A stretch of DNA of 64,000 nucleotides. Source: Ichthyophis bannanicus. Lineage: Eukaryota; Chordata; Amphibia; Gymnophiona; Ichthyophiidae. The stretch is taken from contig CM066033.1 in the NCBI GenBank assembly GCA_033557465.1, positions 384,469,289 to 384,533,288 of the forward strand. The letters are read 5' to 3'. The notes beneath the pieces were generated by a model. That model was not told where the DNA came from. It did not search any database and worked only from the letters and a program-made list of their open reading frames with translations. This document shows positions 9,479 to 20,019 of this stretch, in pieces. Each line of letters opens with the position of its first letter. The first letter of the stretch is position 1. A program made the position numbers and the translations under genes.

Positions 9479-10199
9479 AATGTAAGACCAATTCTGCTCT
9501 CCCCAGCATATTTTCATTGTCAAGGATGTCAATGAGCTAGGCTTGCCAGTGTGGTGTGTGCATGACAGAGAATAAAGAAGTACAGAAAACTAAACCGCTT
9601 GCTAATTTTTAATTTATGAATGGCTTTAAATAAAAGTTGGATCCTTCTTTCCTTTTTAATTTAAGGAAAAGAGGGTGTTACAGTGGCAAAACCATCACTT
9701 GAACGTTTCCACTGAAACTAAAAGCCTCACATCACTGAAAAGCCCCAAATCTTGGTTTTCTATTGAGCCCTCTAGAAATTAATTATGCAGCAAACCTTGC
9801 CAGACACAATTGCTTACAGCAGAGTCAGAGTTTTCTTATGACAGTACTGTTATTGGTAGCCTGCCATATAGGCTTGCTTAGCTCCAGAAATTTGGCTTTC
9901 TTTTGGGATAGCTAAGTTTACTTGTGGTACAGTAATTGTGTGAACAATTTTCAAAGCCATTTGCTTTGTGATCAGTTAAATATATACACCACATTTCCTT
10001 TTGAAGACTGCCTACACAGTACTCAGTACCTCCTTTTATTGTAGGCAGCAGAAAAGGGAGAGGGATGGAAGGTAGACAAAATCTAGGCATGTTTATTTCC
10101 TCCCCTGTATCCCTGCTCCGAGGTTGGCTCTTCTTTGCCGAAAATTCTAGGATTTACAATAAGGTTAAACTAAAAGTTCATCAAGCATAGCTCTGAACT
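9479..10199. other. Unassigned, AT-rich
   Basis: No coding frame with a recognisable domain, no inverted repeat and no SINE head was found. It may be ancient unique sequence or the 3' flank of the DIRS fragment to its right. Confidence 0.3.
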
Positions 10200-11150
10200 T
10201 TAGTGTTAAATTCTGAGCACAAACCTTGGTTGGTTAGAAAGCTCAAAGGATACAATTGTCAGGGAGGCGGGAGGGATTGTATGCCTTATCAGTCCTGCAG
10301 CCTGCAGAAATCATCTGTTACAGGTGAGCACCATTGCTTTTTCCATCAACAGGTAGGACTGAGTCAGTCACACAAGTGGCTGACTCCCAGCCCTTATGGC
10401 TACTCTTGCTGCATCTATTTTGCTTTAGTTGTCAGAGAAGCCTGCACAGTCAGTTGTGAGAGTTGCTAAGAGAGAGGGACAGATTGCTAAGCACAGTTTG
10501 GTTAAAGGTGCTGTCCCTTTCTGAGGCTTTGTCCAGGCAGCAATAGTATGTAGAGAGGACCATATTGAAGCTTTATATATTGATTGTAGAGAGGCAGACT
10601 TTAGGAGCACTAGTTACTGCAGGAGCCCTAATCTGAAGAGATTAACCTTGAAGTTGAAAGGCATATCTATGGAAGGCTAAAGTCCTTTCTGCAATCAGAA
10701 AACCAGTCTCACTAGGATCAAGAGACAAAAAGCTATGTAGATTTTCTAATGGATTCAGTTTGCTTCAAATAGTAAGCTAAAGCCCTTTTACAATCTAGAG
10801 TACGAAGGATTTTTTCTTCAAGTGTGGCTTCAGTCAGAGCTAAATTTTCTTTGCTTTAAAAAAAAAAGCTGTGACCACATTAACTTAGGATGTTTCTGAA
10901 GGATGATTTTATGAAGATAAAATTGAGTATAAGACTCATAGGTGACAAATGCTTGCAATTTGCTGACTCTTTTCACAGAAGTGTTAGCTATGAGAAAGAG
11001 TACTTTCCGAGTAAGAAATCTGAGGGAAGCAGATTCCAAAAGTTCAAAGGGAGCCTTCATAAGAACAGTAACCACCAAGTTCAAGTCGCATGGAACACAG
11101 GGTTCAGGAGAGGAGATTTCACATGAAGACAACTTTTCATGAAATGAGAG
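10200..11150 (-). pseudogene. DIRS-type tyrosine recombinase remnant
   Basis: The minus-strand frame from 11132 contains V-P-C-D-L-N-L-V-V-T-V-L-M and L-L-E-S-A-S-L-R-F-L-T-R-K-V-L-F-L, then S-V-K-R-V-S-K-L-Q-A. This is the catalytic-domain start of DIRS YRs, where R of the 'RVSEL' block is catalytic. Further on, about 10600-10540, S-I-Y-K-A-S-I-W-S-S-L-H-T matches the C-terminal 'ICRAATWSSxHTF' block. Frames between are broken. It is the 3' half of a DIRS element, and the end near 10330 probably belongs to its terminal repeat. The enzyme integrates circular DNA by site-specific recombination. Confidence 0.65.
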
Positions 11151-11204
11151 AGAATTCTAGACTGTGTGACTGGAAGGTTATTCATGATAAGCCAATAGGG
11201 CACT

Positions 11205-11625
11205 GATGTTTATTTATTTATTTAACAGTTTTTCTATGCCACCTTTATCCAAGGCGGTTTACATCAAATAACATAACAATTACAGAGGAATTCTTTTACA
11301 TTGAACAGGGGTAAATAACTTGGAGATAAATACGAGAAACATTATGTGAGGGGAGCAAACTATTTAAATGTAGAGAGGTCTATGTTTTGTGGGAAGGAAT
11401 GGATGGTTCGGCTTAGCTGTCCTATGTGATATTTTAGCTTCTTATCAAGTTTTTTCATCAGGTCCGTAGTATTCTTTGAATAGGTGTGTTTTTGGTTGTT
11501 TTTTTAATTTGGTGATAGATTTTGCTGATCTTATGTTATCTGGTAGTGAGCTCCACATTGATGGGGCATATAAGGAGAATGCTCTGTTGCTGGTCTGCTG
11601 TGTGGTTTTGTGCTTCTACCACATA
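11205..11625 (-). mobile_element. L2-group LINE 3' end, minus strand
   Basis: A (AAAT)n tail (TTTATTTATTTATTT on plus at 11210-11224) adjoins an 'AACCGCC' hairpin-type 3' end. Upstream the minus strand encodes F-S-L-Y-A-P-S-M-W-S-S-L-P, then F-K-K-Q then K-T-H-L-F-K-E-Y-Y, the C-terminal signature also seen at 44230-44340 and 63290-63450. It is strongly 5'-truncated and abuts the mariner transposase remnant. Confidence 0.7.
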
Positions 11626-12811
11626 TGGAAGCACTCGGTAAAGTCCTCCTCCTTAAGGTCCCTCAGCTCCCTCGACACAGTGGTCTTGATCTCTTCTACA
11701 GAGGCGAAATCAGTTCCTTTGAGCACAGTCTTCAGCCTGGGAAAGAGTCAGAAGTCACACAGTGCGAGATCTGGGGAATAAGGAGGGTGGTCAAGAGCTG
11801 TGATCTGTTTGTTGGCCAAGAACTGCCTCACACTGAGCGCGGTGTGTGTGGGCGTGTTGTCGTGGTGGAGCAGCCATGACTTGTCTCTCTACAGAGCCCG
11901 CCTTCTGCGCCAAACCCAGTCAAGGAGGCGATCGAGGACCAGCTGGTAGTAGTGCTGGTTGACTGTCTGACCCTCAGGCACAAACTCATGATGGACCACT
12001 CCCTTCTGGTCAAAGAATGCGATCAGCATGACCTTCATCCTTGATTTGGACATGCGCGCCTTCTTGGGTCTGGGTGACAGTCGAGTCTTCCACTGCAGGC
12101 TCTGTCTCTTGCTTTCAGGGTTGTACTGGAAGACCCAAGTTTCGTCTCCTGTGATGACTTGGCCAACGAACTCTGGATCTTCTCCGATCTTCTCTAACAA
12201 GTCTCGACAAACATTGACCCTGTGCTCCTTCTGGTCATCCGATAAACATTGGGCACCATCTTGGCGCACAGCTTCCGCATCCCCAGCTCCTGCATCAAAA
12301 TGGTCCGCACTGACTCACTGTTCAGGCTGAGCTCCTCAGCTATCATCCGCACCGTCAATCTGCGATCACTCCACACCAGCTGGTTCACTCTGTCAATGTT
12401 CTCAGCCATCTTTGTCGTGGAAGGTTGTCCTGACTTGGGGTCATCTTCCACCTCCTCACGGCCAGTCTTGAAGGGTTTGTGCCACTTGAAGACCCGTGGC
12501 CTTGACATTGCATCTTCTCCATAAGCCTTTTGGAGAGGTTGGAGACACTCAGTTGGGCCCTTCTCCAACTTAACCAGAAATTTCAAGTTGATTCTTTGCT
12601 CCATATTTCTGCCACCTCCAGTTGCGTGACAAAGTGATGGAGCAGTGTGCTACAAAAAAACCTGAAAAAGAAAAACAGAGTGAGAGAGATGAAAAATATT
12701 ATAGCAGAATAGTGGCGAGATGTTGCACAACACAGTGACATAAGCGGTTAACCAATTGGCATTGTCATGGGTATGACTGCCACAGTCTTGTTTCTTTTTT
12801 GTCACACCTCG
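11612..12811 (-). mobile_element. Mariner DNA transposon, 3' end truncated
   Basis: It carries a broken mariner transposase on the minus strand. A likely 5' terminal repeat ends at 12811 (minus-strand CGAGGTGTGACAAAAAA), with TA at 12812-12813 as the expected target dinucleotide. The other end is missing: the sequence gives way to an L2-group LINE tail near 11612-11625. It is inserted into the 3' region of the CR1 at 12814-14590. Confidence 0.75.
11615..12604 (-). pseudogene. Mariner transposase, broken
   Basis: The frame starts M-E-Q-R-I-N-L-K-F-L-V-K-L at 12604, the usual mariner start. The N-terminal DNA-binding HTH part shows W-H-K-P-F-K-T-G-R and D-D-P-K-S-G-Q-P-S. The catalytic part shows V-I-T-G-D-E-T-W-V-F (first Asp, about 12150), H-D-N-T-P-T-H-T-A (second Asp, about 11870) and Y-S-P-D-L-A-L-C-D-F (third Asp, about 11770), matching the DD34D pattern. 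Frameshifts lie near 12230 and 11890, and the end is truncated. Cut-and-paste transposition is the family function; this copy cannot act. Confidence 0.85.
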
Positions 12812-12849
12812 TAAGTCACAAGTACCTAGCAGTTTCCTCAAAGGACACA

Positions 12850-13035
12850 GGTTCCACAATGCTTGTATTGGGGCAAGCAGTGGATATCCCTGATCCCCTT
12901 TAATAATGGTTTATGGACCTTTCCTCCAGGAACTTGTCCAAAGGTTCCACAATGCTTGTATTGGGGCAAGCAGTGGATATCCCTGATCCCCTTTAATAAT
13001 GGTTTATGGACCTTTCCTCCAGGAACTTGTCCAAA
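12850..13035. repeat. 93-bp tandem duplication
   Basis: Bases 12850-12942 and 12943-13035 are head-to-tail copies with no difference that I can see. They lie in the CR1 3' end (block with 'GGACAAGTTCCTGGAGGAAA' on the minus strand). CR1 copies at 26100-26420 and 39155-39420 have this block only once, so the duplication is local and recent. Confidence 0.85.
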
Positions 13036-13209
13036 TCTTTTTTAAATCCGACTACACTAACAGCTTTTACTACATCCTCCGGTAACGAATTCCAGAGTTT
13101 GATTACACGTTGAGTGAAAAAATATTTTCTCTTATTTATTCTTAAATAGGTTACCCTGTAGCTCCATTGCATGTCCCCTAGTCTTTCTATATTTAGATGG
13201 CGTAAACAA

Positions 13210-14020
13210 TCAATCTACATTTATCCGTTCCACTCCATTCATTAATTTATAGACCTCTATCATATCTCGCCTCAGCTGTCTCTTTTCCAGGTTGAAGAGC
13301 CCTAACCTTTTTAGCCTCTCTTCATAGGGGTATCCTTCCATCATCTTTACCATTTTTGTGTCTCTTCTCTGTACCTTTTCTAATAACACTATATCCTTTT
13401 TAAGGTACGGTGACCAGAACTGCACACAATATTCAAGATGCAGTCGCACCATCGAGCGATACAGAGGCATTATAATATCCTCTGTTTTATTCTCCATTCC
13501 TTTCCTTATGATACCAAGCATTGTATTTGCTCTCTTGGCCGCTGCTGCACACTGGGCAGAGGATTTCAACATGTTATCCATGATGACGTCTAAATCTTTT
13601 TTCTGGATAGTGGTTCCTAATGTGGAACCTTGCATCATGTTTTTTCCTAGATGCATAACTTTGCACTTGTCCACATTAAATTTCATCTGCCATTTGGATG
13701 CTCATTCTTCCAAATTTATCAAGGTCCTCTTGCAATTTTTCACAATTCTCGTGGATTTTAACAACTTTGATTAATTTTGTGTCATCTGCAAATTTGATTA
13801 CCACACTCATTATTCCCATCGTTATTCCCATTTCCGGTTCATTTATGAATATGTTAAAAAGCAGTGGACCCAACACAGATCCATGGGGTACTCCACTATT
13901 CACCTTTCTCCATTGGGAAAATTGGCCATTTAGCCCTACCCTCTGCTTTCTATTTTTTAACCAGTTCCTGATCCACAATAGTAAACTGCCTATTATCCCA
14001 TGACTTTTTAATTTCATCAA
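13210..14020 (-). pseudogene. CR1 reverse transcriptase remnant
   Basis: Two overlapping frames give RT motif B (S-G-V-P-H-G-S-V-L-G-P-L-L-F), motif C (F-A-D-D-T-K-L) and the CR1-typical tail M-K-F-N-V-D-K-C-K-V-M-H-L-G-K, A-A-A-A-K-R-A-N-T-M-L-G-I-I-R-K-G and Y-E-E-R-L-K-R-L-G-L-F-N-L-E-K-R. One frameshift (about 13680) separates them. The aspartates of motif C are kept. Confidence 0.85.
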
Positions 14021-14590
14021 AAGTCTCTCATGAAGGACCTTGCCAAAGTCTTTCTGAAAATTCAGATAATTATATCAACCAACTCACCTTTGTCTACCTG
14101 TTTATTCACATCTTCAAAAAAAAATAACAGATTAGTAAGATAAGACCTTCCTTGGCTAAAGCCATGCTGGCTGTCTCCCATTAAGCCATTACATGTTCAT
14201 AATTTTGTTCTTTATGATGTTTTCTACCATTTTTCCCAGTACCGATGTCAGGCTCACCGGTCTGGAGTTTCCCGGATCACTCCTGGAACCCTTTTTAAAA
14301 TCTGACATTATGTTGGTATCCTCCAATCTTCAGGTATTACAGATGATTTTAATGATAGTTCACAGATTACTAATAGTAGGTCTGCTATCTCATATGTCAG
14401 TTCTTTCAACACCCTTGGATGTATACCATCTGGTCCAGGTGATTTGCTAATCTTCAGTTTATCAAATAGTTGTAATACATCTTCCCGGTGTATCAATATT
14501 TCTTTCAATTCTTCTGCGGCATCACCTTTAAATACCAGTTCAATCATGGGTAACATGAGATTGCACACAAAAAAACCACTTAAACACACT

Positions 14591-15120
14591 CAAACATACA
14601 CCCTGGAAGAATGAAAATGCCATCATTGGGCTTCAAAGGGTCTCAGCAAGGGAGATTAAATGCCATAAGACCATATTCATATATCAAGGTCAAAATCACC
14701 CCTTAAATTTCTTTCATCGGCCCAACACTAGGGTTTGTTTTTTTAATCTTCAAAATGCATTTTAAAGAATTAAATAACCAATTAGCTGCAATCTTGAAAC
14801 CACTCAATGAAGAGCAATAATACAGCAATAAAAGGATGATAAGCCAACTTGAGTTTCGCCATAAATTTTTTTAATGGCTGCCTCAGGACTCATCCAGTCG
14901 CACACTACAGATAACCCAGGTGCATGAATTAAGAAAGCCAACTGTGGCAATTTAAAGGCTGGAGTGAGGAGGAGACGAGACAACACTCAACATAGTGATG
15001 TCAAATTGCAGACAGCCATTCTAAATCTTCATTGAAGCCATTAGATTGCTAGGAATTCAGAGTAAATATCCACCGCTGCTCCTATAACATATTGTCAAGG
15101 CCTGACTTCAGGGCAAAGTA
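14591..15120 (-). mobile_element. Penelope-like element 3' end, decayed
   Basis: The minus strand at about 15085-15005 encodes E-Q-R-W-I-F-T-L, a stop, then N-G-F-N-E-D-L-E-W-L-S and a stop. This parallels E-Q-R-W-I-F-Q-L...D-G-L-N-K-E-I-D-W-L-S at the C-terminus of the Penelope copy at 53604. About 110 bases further 3' lies a degenerate hammerhead motif (14841-14895). The rest of the coding region is absent. Confidence 0.6.
14841..14895 (-). ncRNA. Degenerate hammerhead-ribozyme-like motif
   Basis: Minus strand: GTC-CTGAGGCA, a long stem II (GCCAT...ATGGC), GAAA, then CTCAAGTTGGC. The CUGANG core, stem II and GAAA are present. Stem III and the cleavage site are weak, so it is probably no longer active. 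It lies 3' of a Penelope C-terminus, where the other copies carry theirs. Confidence 0.45.
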
Positions 15121-15622
15121 AAATTATCAGCTGGATTTGGGTGAAAAGACCCAGTGCTGAAGCCCAACAGATAGAAAGGTCTTAAGGTAGGATGGACCTT
15201 ACATTTACTTGTGTGATATTGGTGAAGGGCCAGGATGTGGTGAGTGCTGTCCAGGTAGAAAGAGCCTTTGCGTGAAAAGTTGAAAAGCTGTGTGAACTAT
15301 GGAGTGTTTTATTCACAGTCCTGGAGTTAGACAGCTGAGGTTTGGAAATGCTTTATTCACTGTTAATGTGTTGAGTTGCTAAGTGTAGTACTGGAAGCAG
15401 AACTTTACGAGTTTACATTGAACTTTGGAAGCCAGAACCAGGTGTGTCGATTTGATAGAGGACAGTGATTGAATATAGAGGAACAGAGTGTTGTTCTTAA
15501 AATGACAGTGCTCTTTCTGTTACAGGTTGTGTGCCCATTATGACTTGCATGCAATTTCTGACCTGTATGAAAAGCCAGCTGTATCAGTTGGTTTCCTGTA
15601 TGTATCTTTTCTGTTACAAGTT
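15121..15622. other. Unassigned
   Basis: No coding region or repeat end is recognisable. Upstream Penelope sequence cannot be followed here. Confidence 0.3.
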
Positions 15623-15634
15623 GAAAAGTGAAGT

Positions 15635-17235
15635 AAGGGGAGGAAGTAAGATGGCGGCAGGAAGTGCTGCTGGAATGTAACTGCGCTTACCAGAGTTGCT
15701 CTGTGTTCGAGCTGTGATTCTTGGCCATGGTTATGGGCCGTAGGAAACGGAAGCAGGAGTGTCTGCCCTCGGGTCCTCCTGTGGTGAGCTCTGCAGCAGA
15801 GGACATTGGATTCATGTAGCTTCTCCTCCGGTGCTGAAGCGGCATCTTCAGTGGAGCTGTTTGAGGGTGTGTCGGCTCTGTGCATCCAGGGTGGTGTACT
15901 CTCTCTGGAGCTCTGAACCCGCCCCCCGCCAAGACCCGGAAATGTATTGCCGGATGGAGAAGTGCTTCCCCCAGGCCTGCCATCGAGCACGCCGTTGAGG
16001 GGCAGCAGAGAGGGTTCTCCGCCGGCAGAAGCAGCTCCTGTGGAGAGTGGGATTACGAGAGCACAGGACTCTGTGGTCCTGATAGTGGCTGCGGAGACCT
16101 TGTCACCTCGGACAGGAGTAGTGCTGGCTTCTGGGATTAAAACTTAGGTGAAACCATTTCGATGGAGGTGCTATGGGATGTGATAGCCACAGTGAACTCT
16201 TCCTTAGGAGCTCTTGTGGGAACTGTGAGTTCTGAATTGATTGAGGTTAAGAGGAATTGTGACACTGTTTCCACTGCCCAGGAACTCCAAGCAGGGAGAA
16301 TCCTCGCTATAGAGCAGGAGCTGGGGCATCTCCGAGAGCTGGTTGGAGCCCAGATTAAAGACAAATGTGTGTTGAATTGGAAGATGGAGTATTTGGAAAA
16401 TCAAGCCCGTCATAATAGCATCAGACTTTTGAACTTTCCTAGGTCTCCAATTTTGTCATCTATGGAGATGGTGAGAAAATACTTTAGAGAGATTTTAAAG
16501 ATCTCCTCGGAGCATTTTCCTCCTTTGACTCAAGTGCGATATTTGTCTTTTGGGTCCAGTGGCCATGGGGTAGCCCCAGGGGCTGTTTCTTTGGGGGGAG
16601 GGGACCTAACTGGATTCTTAGAGAACTCATTAGAGATCATCACGGATAGGTCTACCATGCTGGTTACCTTGGCTTTGGAGACAGATAAGGCTATGATTTT
16701 TCGTTCGTATTTTGGGAACTTTAATGAGCAATTTTTGAGGTCACAGGTTAGAATGTTTCCTGATTTGTCTCGTGGATCGCAATTGAGGAGGAAGGAATTC
16801 CTATGCCTTTGGCCTAGAGTCTTGGCTATGGAGGCAACTTTCCAATTGAAATTTCCTGTTTAATGTTGTGTTTCTTATAAGAATAATGTTTATTTGTTCT
16901 TTGACCCAAAACAGCTAGTTGAGTTCTTAACTGCTAGAGAAGGTTTAGTTCAGGTTGCTGTCTCTTCCCATATGGCAGACGTTTAAGTCTCCACCTGCTT
17001 GATTATTTTTGCTGTAGCTTGGGCGGGTTGCGCCTTAGTTATATGTTTCATTTTTTCCTTGACCCTCCCATTATTTCATTTACTCAATTGTGGACTAATT
17101 TTGGAGATTTTTGTTTTTTTCTTCTTTTGTGGTTAATATTATGCTGTTTATTCTGATTTTGTGCTCCTTTATTTCATTCATTAGTTTATTGGATGTGTAA
17201 TATATAAACTTCAATAAAAATAAAATTAAAAAAAA
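15635..17235 (+). mobile_element. Half-L1 (ORF1-only) retrotransposon, copy 1
   Basis: This 1.6-kb element has a GC-rich 5' part, an L1-type ORF1, a short 3' UTR and an A-rich tail (AATAAAAATAAAATTAAAAAA). The 12-bp word GAAAAGTGAAGT flanks it at 15623-15634 and 17236-17247. No endonuclease or RT sequence lies between ORF1 and the tail, although both ends are present. The arrangement is that of mammalian HAL1 ('half-L1') elements. The same design recurs at 34717-36528, so the lack of ORF2 is a family trait and not a deletion. Confidence 0.75.
15726..16990 (+). pseudogene. L1-type ORF1 protein, broken (half-L1 copy 1)
   Basis: RNA-binding ORF1p of the L1 group. The start M-V-M-G-R-R-K-R-K-Q at 15726 fits M-P-G-G-K-R-K-K-K of the intact copy; a stop follows at about 15816. 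A long open part, 16162-16863, has a coiled-coil-prone stretch, then Y-L-E-N-Q-A-R-H-N-S-I-R-L-L-N-F-P (start of the RRM) and F-P-D-L-S-R-G-S-Q-L-R-R-K-E-F (C-terminal domain). A stop at 16861 cuts the end, but C-C-V-S-Y-K-N-N-V-Y-L-F-F continues in frame to about 16990. It would package the element RNA; this copy is inactive. Confidence 0.75.
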
Positions 17236-17369
17236 GAAAAGTGAAGTGAAGTAAAATCTAATTGCAGTATTTTAATTCTTGTTCCCCGGTTGACAGCAAT
17301 TGCATTGTGATACACTTTATTCCAAATGCAGAGAGAGGGCTACCCAATCACGACAAAACTGGCACACAG

Positions 17370-17407
17370 CATCCTCACCCCCCACCCCCCCCACACACAC
17401 ACACACC
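17370..17407 (+). repeat. C-rich and CA simple repeat
   Basis: A CCCCCACCC run passes into (CA)n at 17391-17406. Nothing else of note lies between the half-L1 and the Ngaro 5' region. Confidence 0.8.
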
Positions 17408-17479
17408 TTTTTCCCTCAGTTTCTTTTGAGAAAGGGGGTACAAATTGGTGTTTATATTTTCCTTTTTTTCTCTATGTGT

Positions 17480-18060
17480 AAGGCCGCAGGGCAGGGTCCT
17501 GGCGGCCACCTGTAACTGGGTGATCGGCCGGGTGCGAGGGATCCTACGCGCAGCCGTAGGAGGCGTTGGCGGCGTCATGGAAACTCATTGGCTCTGCCGC
17601 ATGCAGGTGCATGGTAGAGCCAATGAGAAGAGAAGCAGGAAGGTGGGAGGGAGGAGGAGTGACGCGGCAACGGGCTGTTGAGAGCCCTGTGCCGTCGTGG
17701 CTGGTAGAGCTGGCTTGGAGTCCAGTGCCTGCTTTGCCGGGGCGGCCGCACGAACAGCCGTTGAGGCGGGCCAAGGGGCGGACAGGCGGCAGCAGTGAGG
17801 AGAGAGATGAAGTGAGGCACGGGAGCCAGCAGAAAGGTGCAGAAACGAGGCGCCAGTTCACGCAGCCTCTTCCTAGGATCTGTGCCTGGAAGCGGGGAGC
17901 GTTTTTTGGCGCCGGCCGGAGCGGAGACATCGGGGCCGGTGGAGAAGTGTGCGAGGGCAGCAGGAGCTCTTGAGACAGTGTGATCAGGACGATTCCAGGA
18001 TTTCACCCAGTATTAGGCAAGGGAGGCGAGTGTCGGCCACGTGGCAGCTTAAAAAACAAA
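17480..18060 (+). promoter_or_regulatory. CpG-rich 5' region of the Ngaro element
   Basis: Much richer in GC and CpG than the surroundings, with GGGGCGG/GGGGCGGCCGC words. At 17585-17626 an inverted repeat brings two CCAAT boxes together (TCATTGGCTCTGCC and GGTAGAGCCAATGA). This would suit a TATA-less internal promoter. A host CpG island captured next to the element cannot be excluded. Confidence 0.45.
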
Positions 18061-18299
18061 CGCACAAAAAAAATTAAAAATTAAGAATTAATTAAATAAA
18101 GGGGGTGCAGAGTTAGAGGGGTATGGATTGTTTTTGGAGGGCTGGCTACGGAGATGGCGGGCCATGGGTTAATTTAGCGGAACCGTCTGGGGTATGGGGG
18201 GTTAGACTATGGGGGGATTGGGTCATGGCCTAATAGTACCTCGGGGCATTGGGCTGGTTAATTAATTGTAATTTATGTCGGCCTCAATTTATAAAAAAA

Positions 18300-19900
18300 A
18301 AAAAAAAGAGAAGTAAGGGAAATCGGCTCTACAAGAGCTGTGGGGCCAGCAGGAGGGAGAGGGGTGTGGGGGCAGAGATGAGTGCGGTCTCGTGGGGGCT
18401 CAGGTGAGAGCTGGAGGGCAGGAAGGGGAGGTCCTGGGGTGTTAATAGCTCCGGTATCGGAAGGGTGATTGGTGGGAGGGGTAGGTGCTGATACGGTCAT
18501 GCGGAGTGGGGGTACAGAGGTTGGTGGCGAGGACAGAGTGGCACCCCCCCTCACGTAAGGGGAGAAGAGCGGGGTCAGTGGGAAGCTAGGCAGTCCTGTT
18601 GTGGGGACTGTGGGCATCGGAGGCAGGGTTATGCTGGTTCCTTTGGGCCCCAGTGGGGGGGGGCCTTTTACCTTCCCACTGGGGTGTTCAGCAGGACAAA
18701 GGGGCAATCAAGGGGGGACAAGGTTCGTCCGGGGCTGAGTGGTTGGCAGCTGGGCAGCCGCAGTGGTCTTCGGCGGGTTCCCCTCCTAGTTTTTTCGTTA
18801 TGTCTCCGCAGGTGCCAGCAATGAATCCACCCAATGGGTGCAAGGATGAGGAGGCCAATTTGGAGCTGAGGACCGAGCAGGGGAAGAACTGCAAGGCCAA
18901 GTGTGATGGAGCAGGCTTCATATGCGAGGAGAAATGAACTGCAGGAGCCTGGAGGACGGTCCACGTCTGGTACAATGGCGGCGTTAGCTGTGGTTTGGTG
19001 GCTGCAGATGAGTTGCAGGATAGTCGGGGGGAGTGGACTGGGGGGTGGGGGGGGCCTCGGAGGAATAAGCGGGTGAAAAAAACGGAAACATTCCTGTCAG
19101 CGGCGGCACGGCTCATAGTCTTCCTCTTCCTCATCAGCGGATGCATCGTCCTTGTGGTCAGGAGTCGCGGGGGTGGGGCAGGTGGTTAGCAGGGGTGCGG
19201 TAGCAGTGAGTATGCTAGGGGTGGTGCTCTACAGTGGCGTCATTTTAGGAGTTACGGAACGGAGTCCCGAGGAAGCTACGCCATAAGATTAGGAAGCACA
19301 AATATATATATAAAACGTTTTGCTTGCTTGAAGGCAGGAAGGGGTCTGGGGACAGGAGAACGAAGGGAAGGGCAGACGAAAAGGCAGTCAGAAATAGAAG
19401 GTATAATGTAAGGCGGTCAACTGGGTGAGAGTCTATTGGCAGCTTGCGAGGTAGGGGGTCATCAACATCTGGGGCAGTACGGGATGTGGTTGGTGTATGC
19501 TGATTCCCTTCTCGAGGCATCCCAGCCCCACGAGGGAGGGGCCTGGGTAAATTATGCCAAGAGGTTATGCGGAAAAAGGGAGGAGAATAAATGGCGATCG
19601 AGGGGCATGCAGGATATTAATCTGCGGCTGACGCGGATGTCAGCCAGGGGAGGGTTGGGGGAGAGGGGGATGGTGCTTAATGTGGGGGGCTGCATTCCTT
19701 TCGGGCAGCAAGGGCTATGCCACAGCAGAAGTCAAGGGGGGGCGGGGCAAGTGGCTTGTGTTGGAGGTCAGCAAGTCTTCCTGCCGTTTCCAGAATGCAA
19801 ATTCCGACATGTGTGTTCCTTGGATAGTGGGGGACAATCAGCGGCTCAAGGCCTTGGAAAAGGGGCCTCAGGGGCCCCCGTGACGGGCCCCCAGCAATAG
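18300..19900 (+). pseudogene. Gag-like region of the Ngaro element
   Basis: The three frames contain broken low-complexity Gly/Pro/Ser-rich text, with a more protein-like part at 19436-19900 (Y-A-D-S-L-L-E-A-S and N-Y-A-K-R-L-C-G-K). Position between the 5' region and the RT makes gag the likely identity. I recognise no motif that proves it. Confidence 0.45.
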
Positions 19901-20019
19901 GTATTCGGTATTGCCCCTATGCCCATATGGATAGGGGCTTTATGGACATTGATTCGGCAGTACCTGCAGCGGGGGGATAAGGAGGTTTTATGGCTCCAAG
20001 GGAAGCATCAGTAAATGAT

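Larger units (their letters stand above)
12814..14590 (-). mobile_element. CR1 LINE, 5'-truncated, minus strand
   Basis: RT and C-terminal portions of a CR1 LINE with part of its 3' UTR. The RT is in pieces at 14589-14308 (K-S-P-G-P-D-G-I-H-P-R), about 14270-14200 (G-K-M-V-E-N-I-I-K), 14020-13676 (G-S-V-L-G-P-L-L-F and K-F-A-D-D-T-K-L, motif C) and 13686-13210 (E-Y-C-V-Q-F-W-S-P-Y and L-E-K-V-Q-R-R). The 3' UTR holds a 93-bp tandem duplication and is cut by the mariner at 12812. It has many frameshifts and is inactive. Confidence 0.85.

Noticed and set aside
12850..13035. Satellite or CRISPR-like array
   Set aside because: Only two directly adjacent copies without spacers, inside a CR1 3' end.
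18273..18964. Proline-rich minus-strand proteins in the Ngaro gag region
   Set aside because: Shadows of GC-rich plus-strand sequence; no homology and no consistent codon signal.
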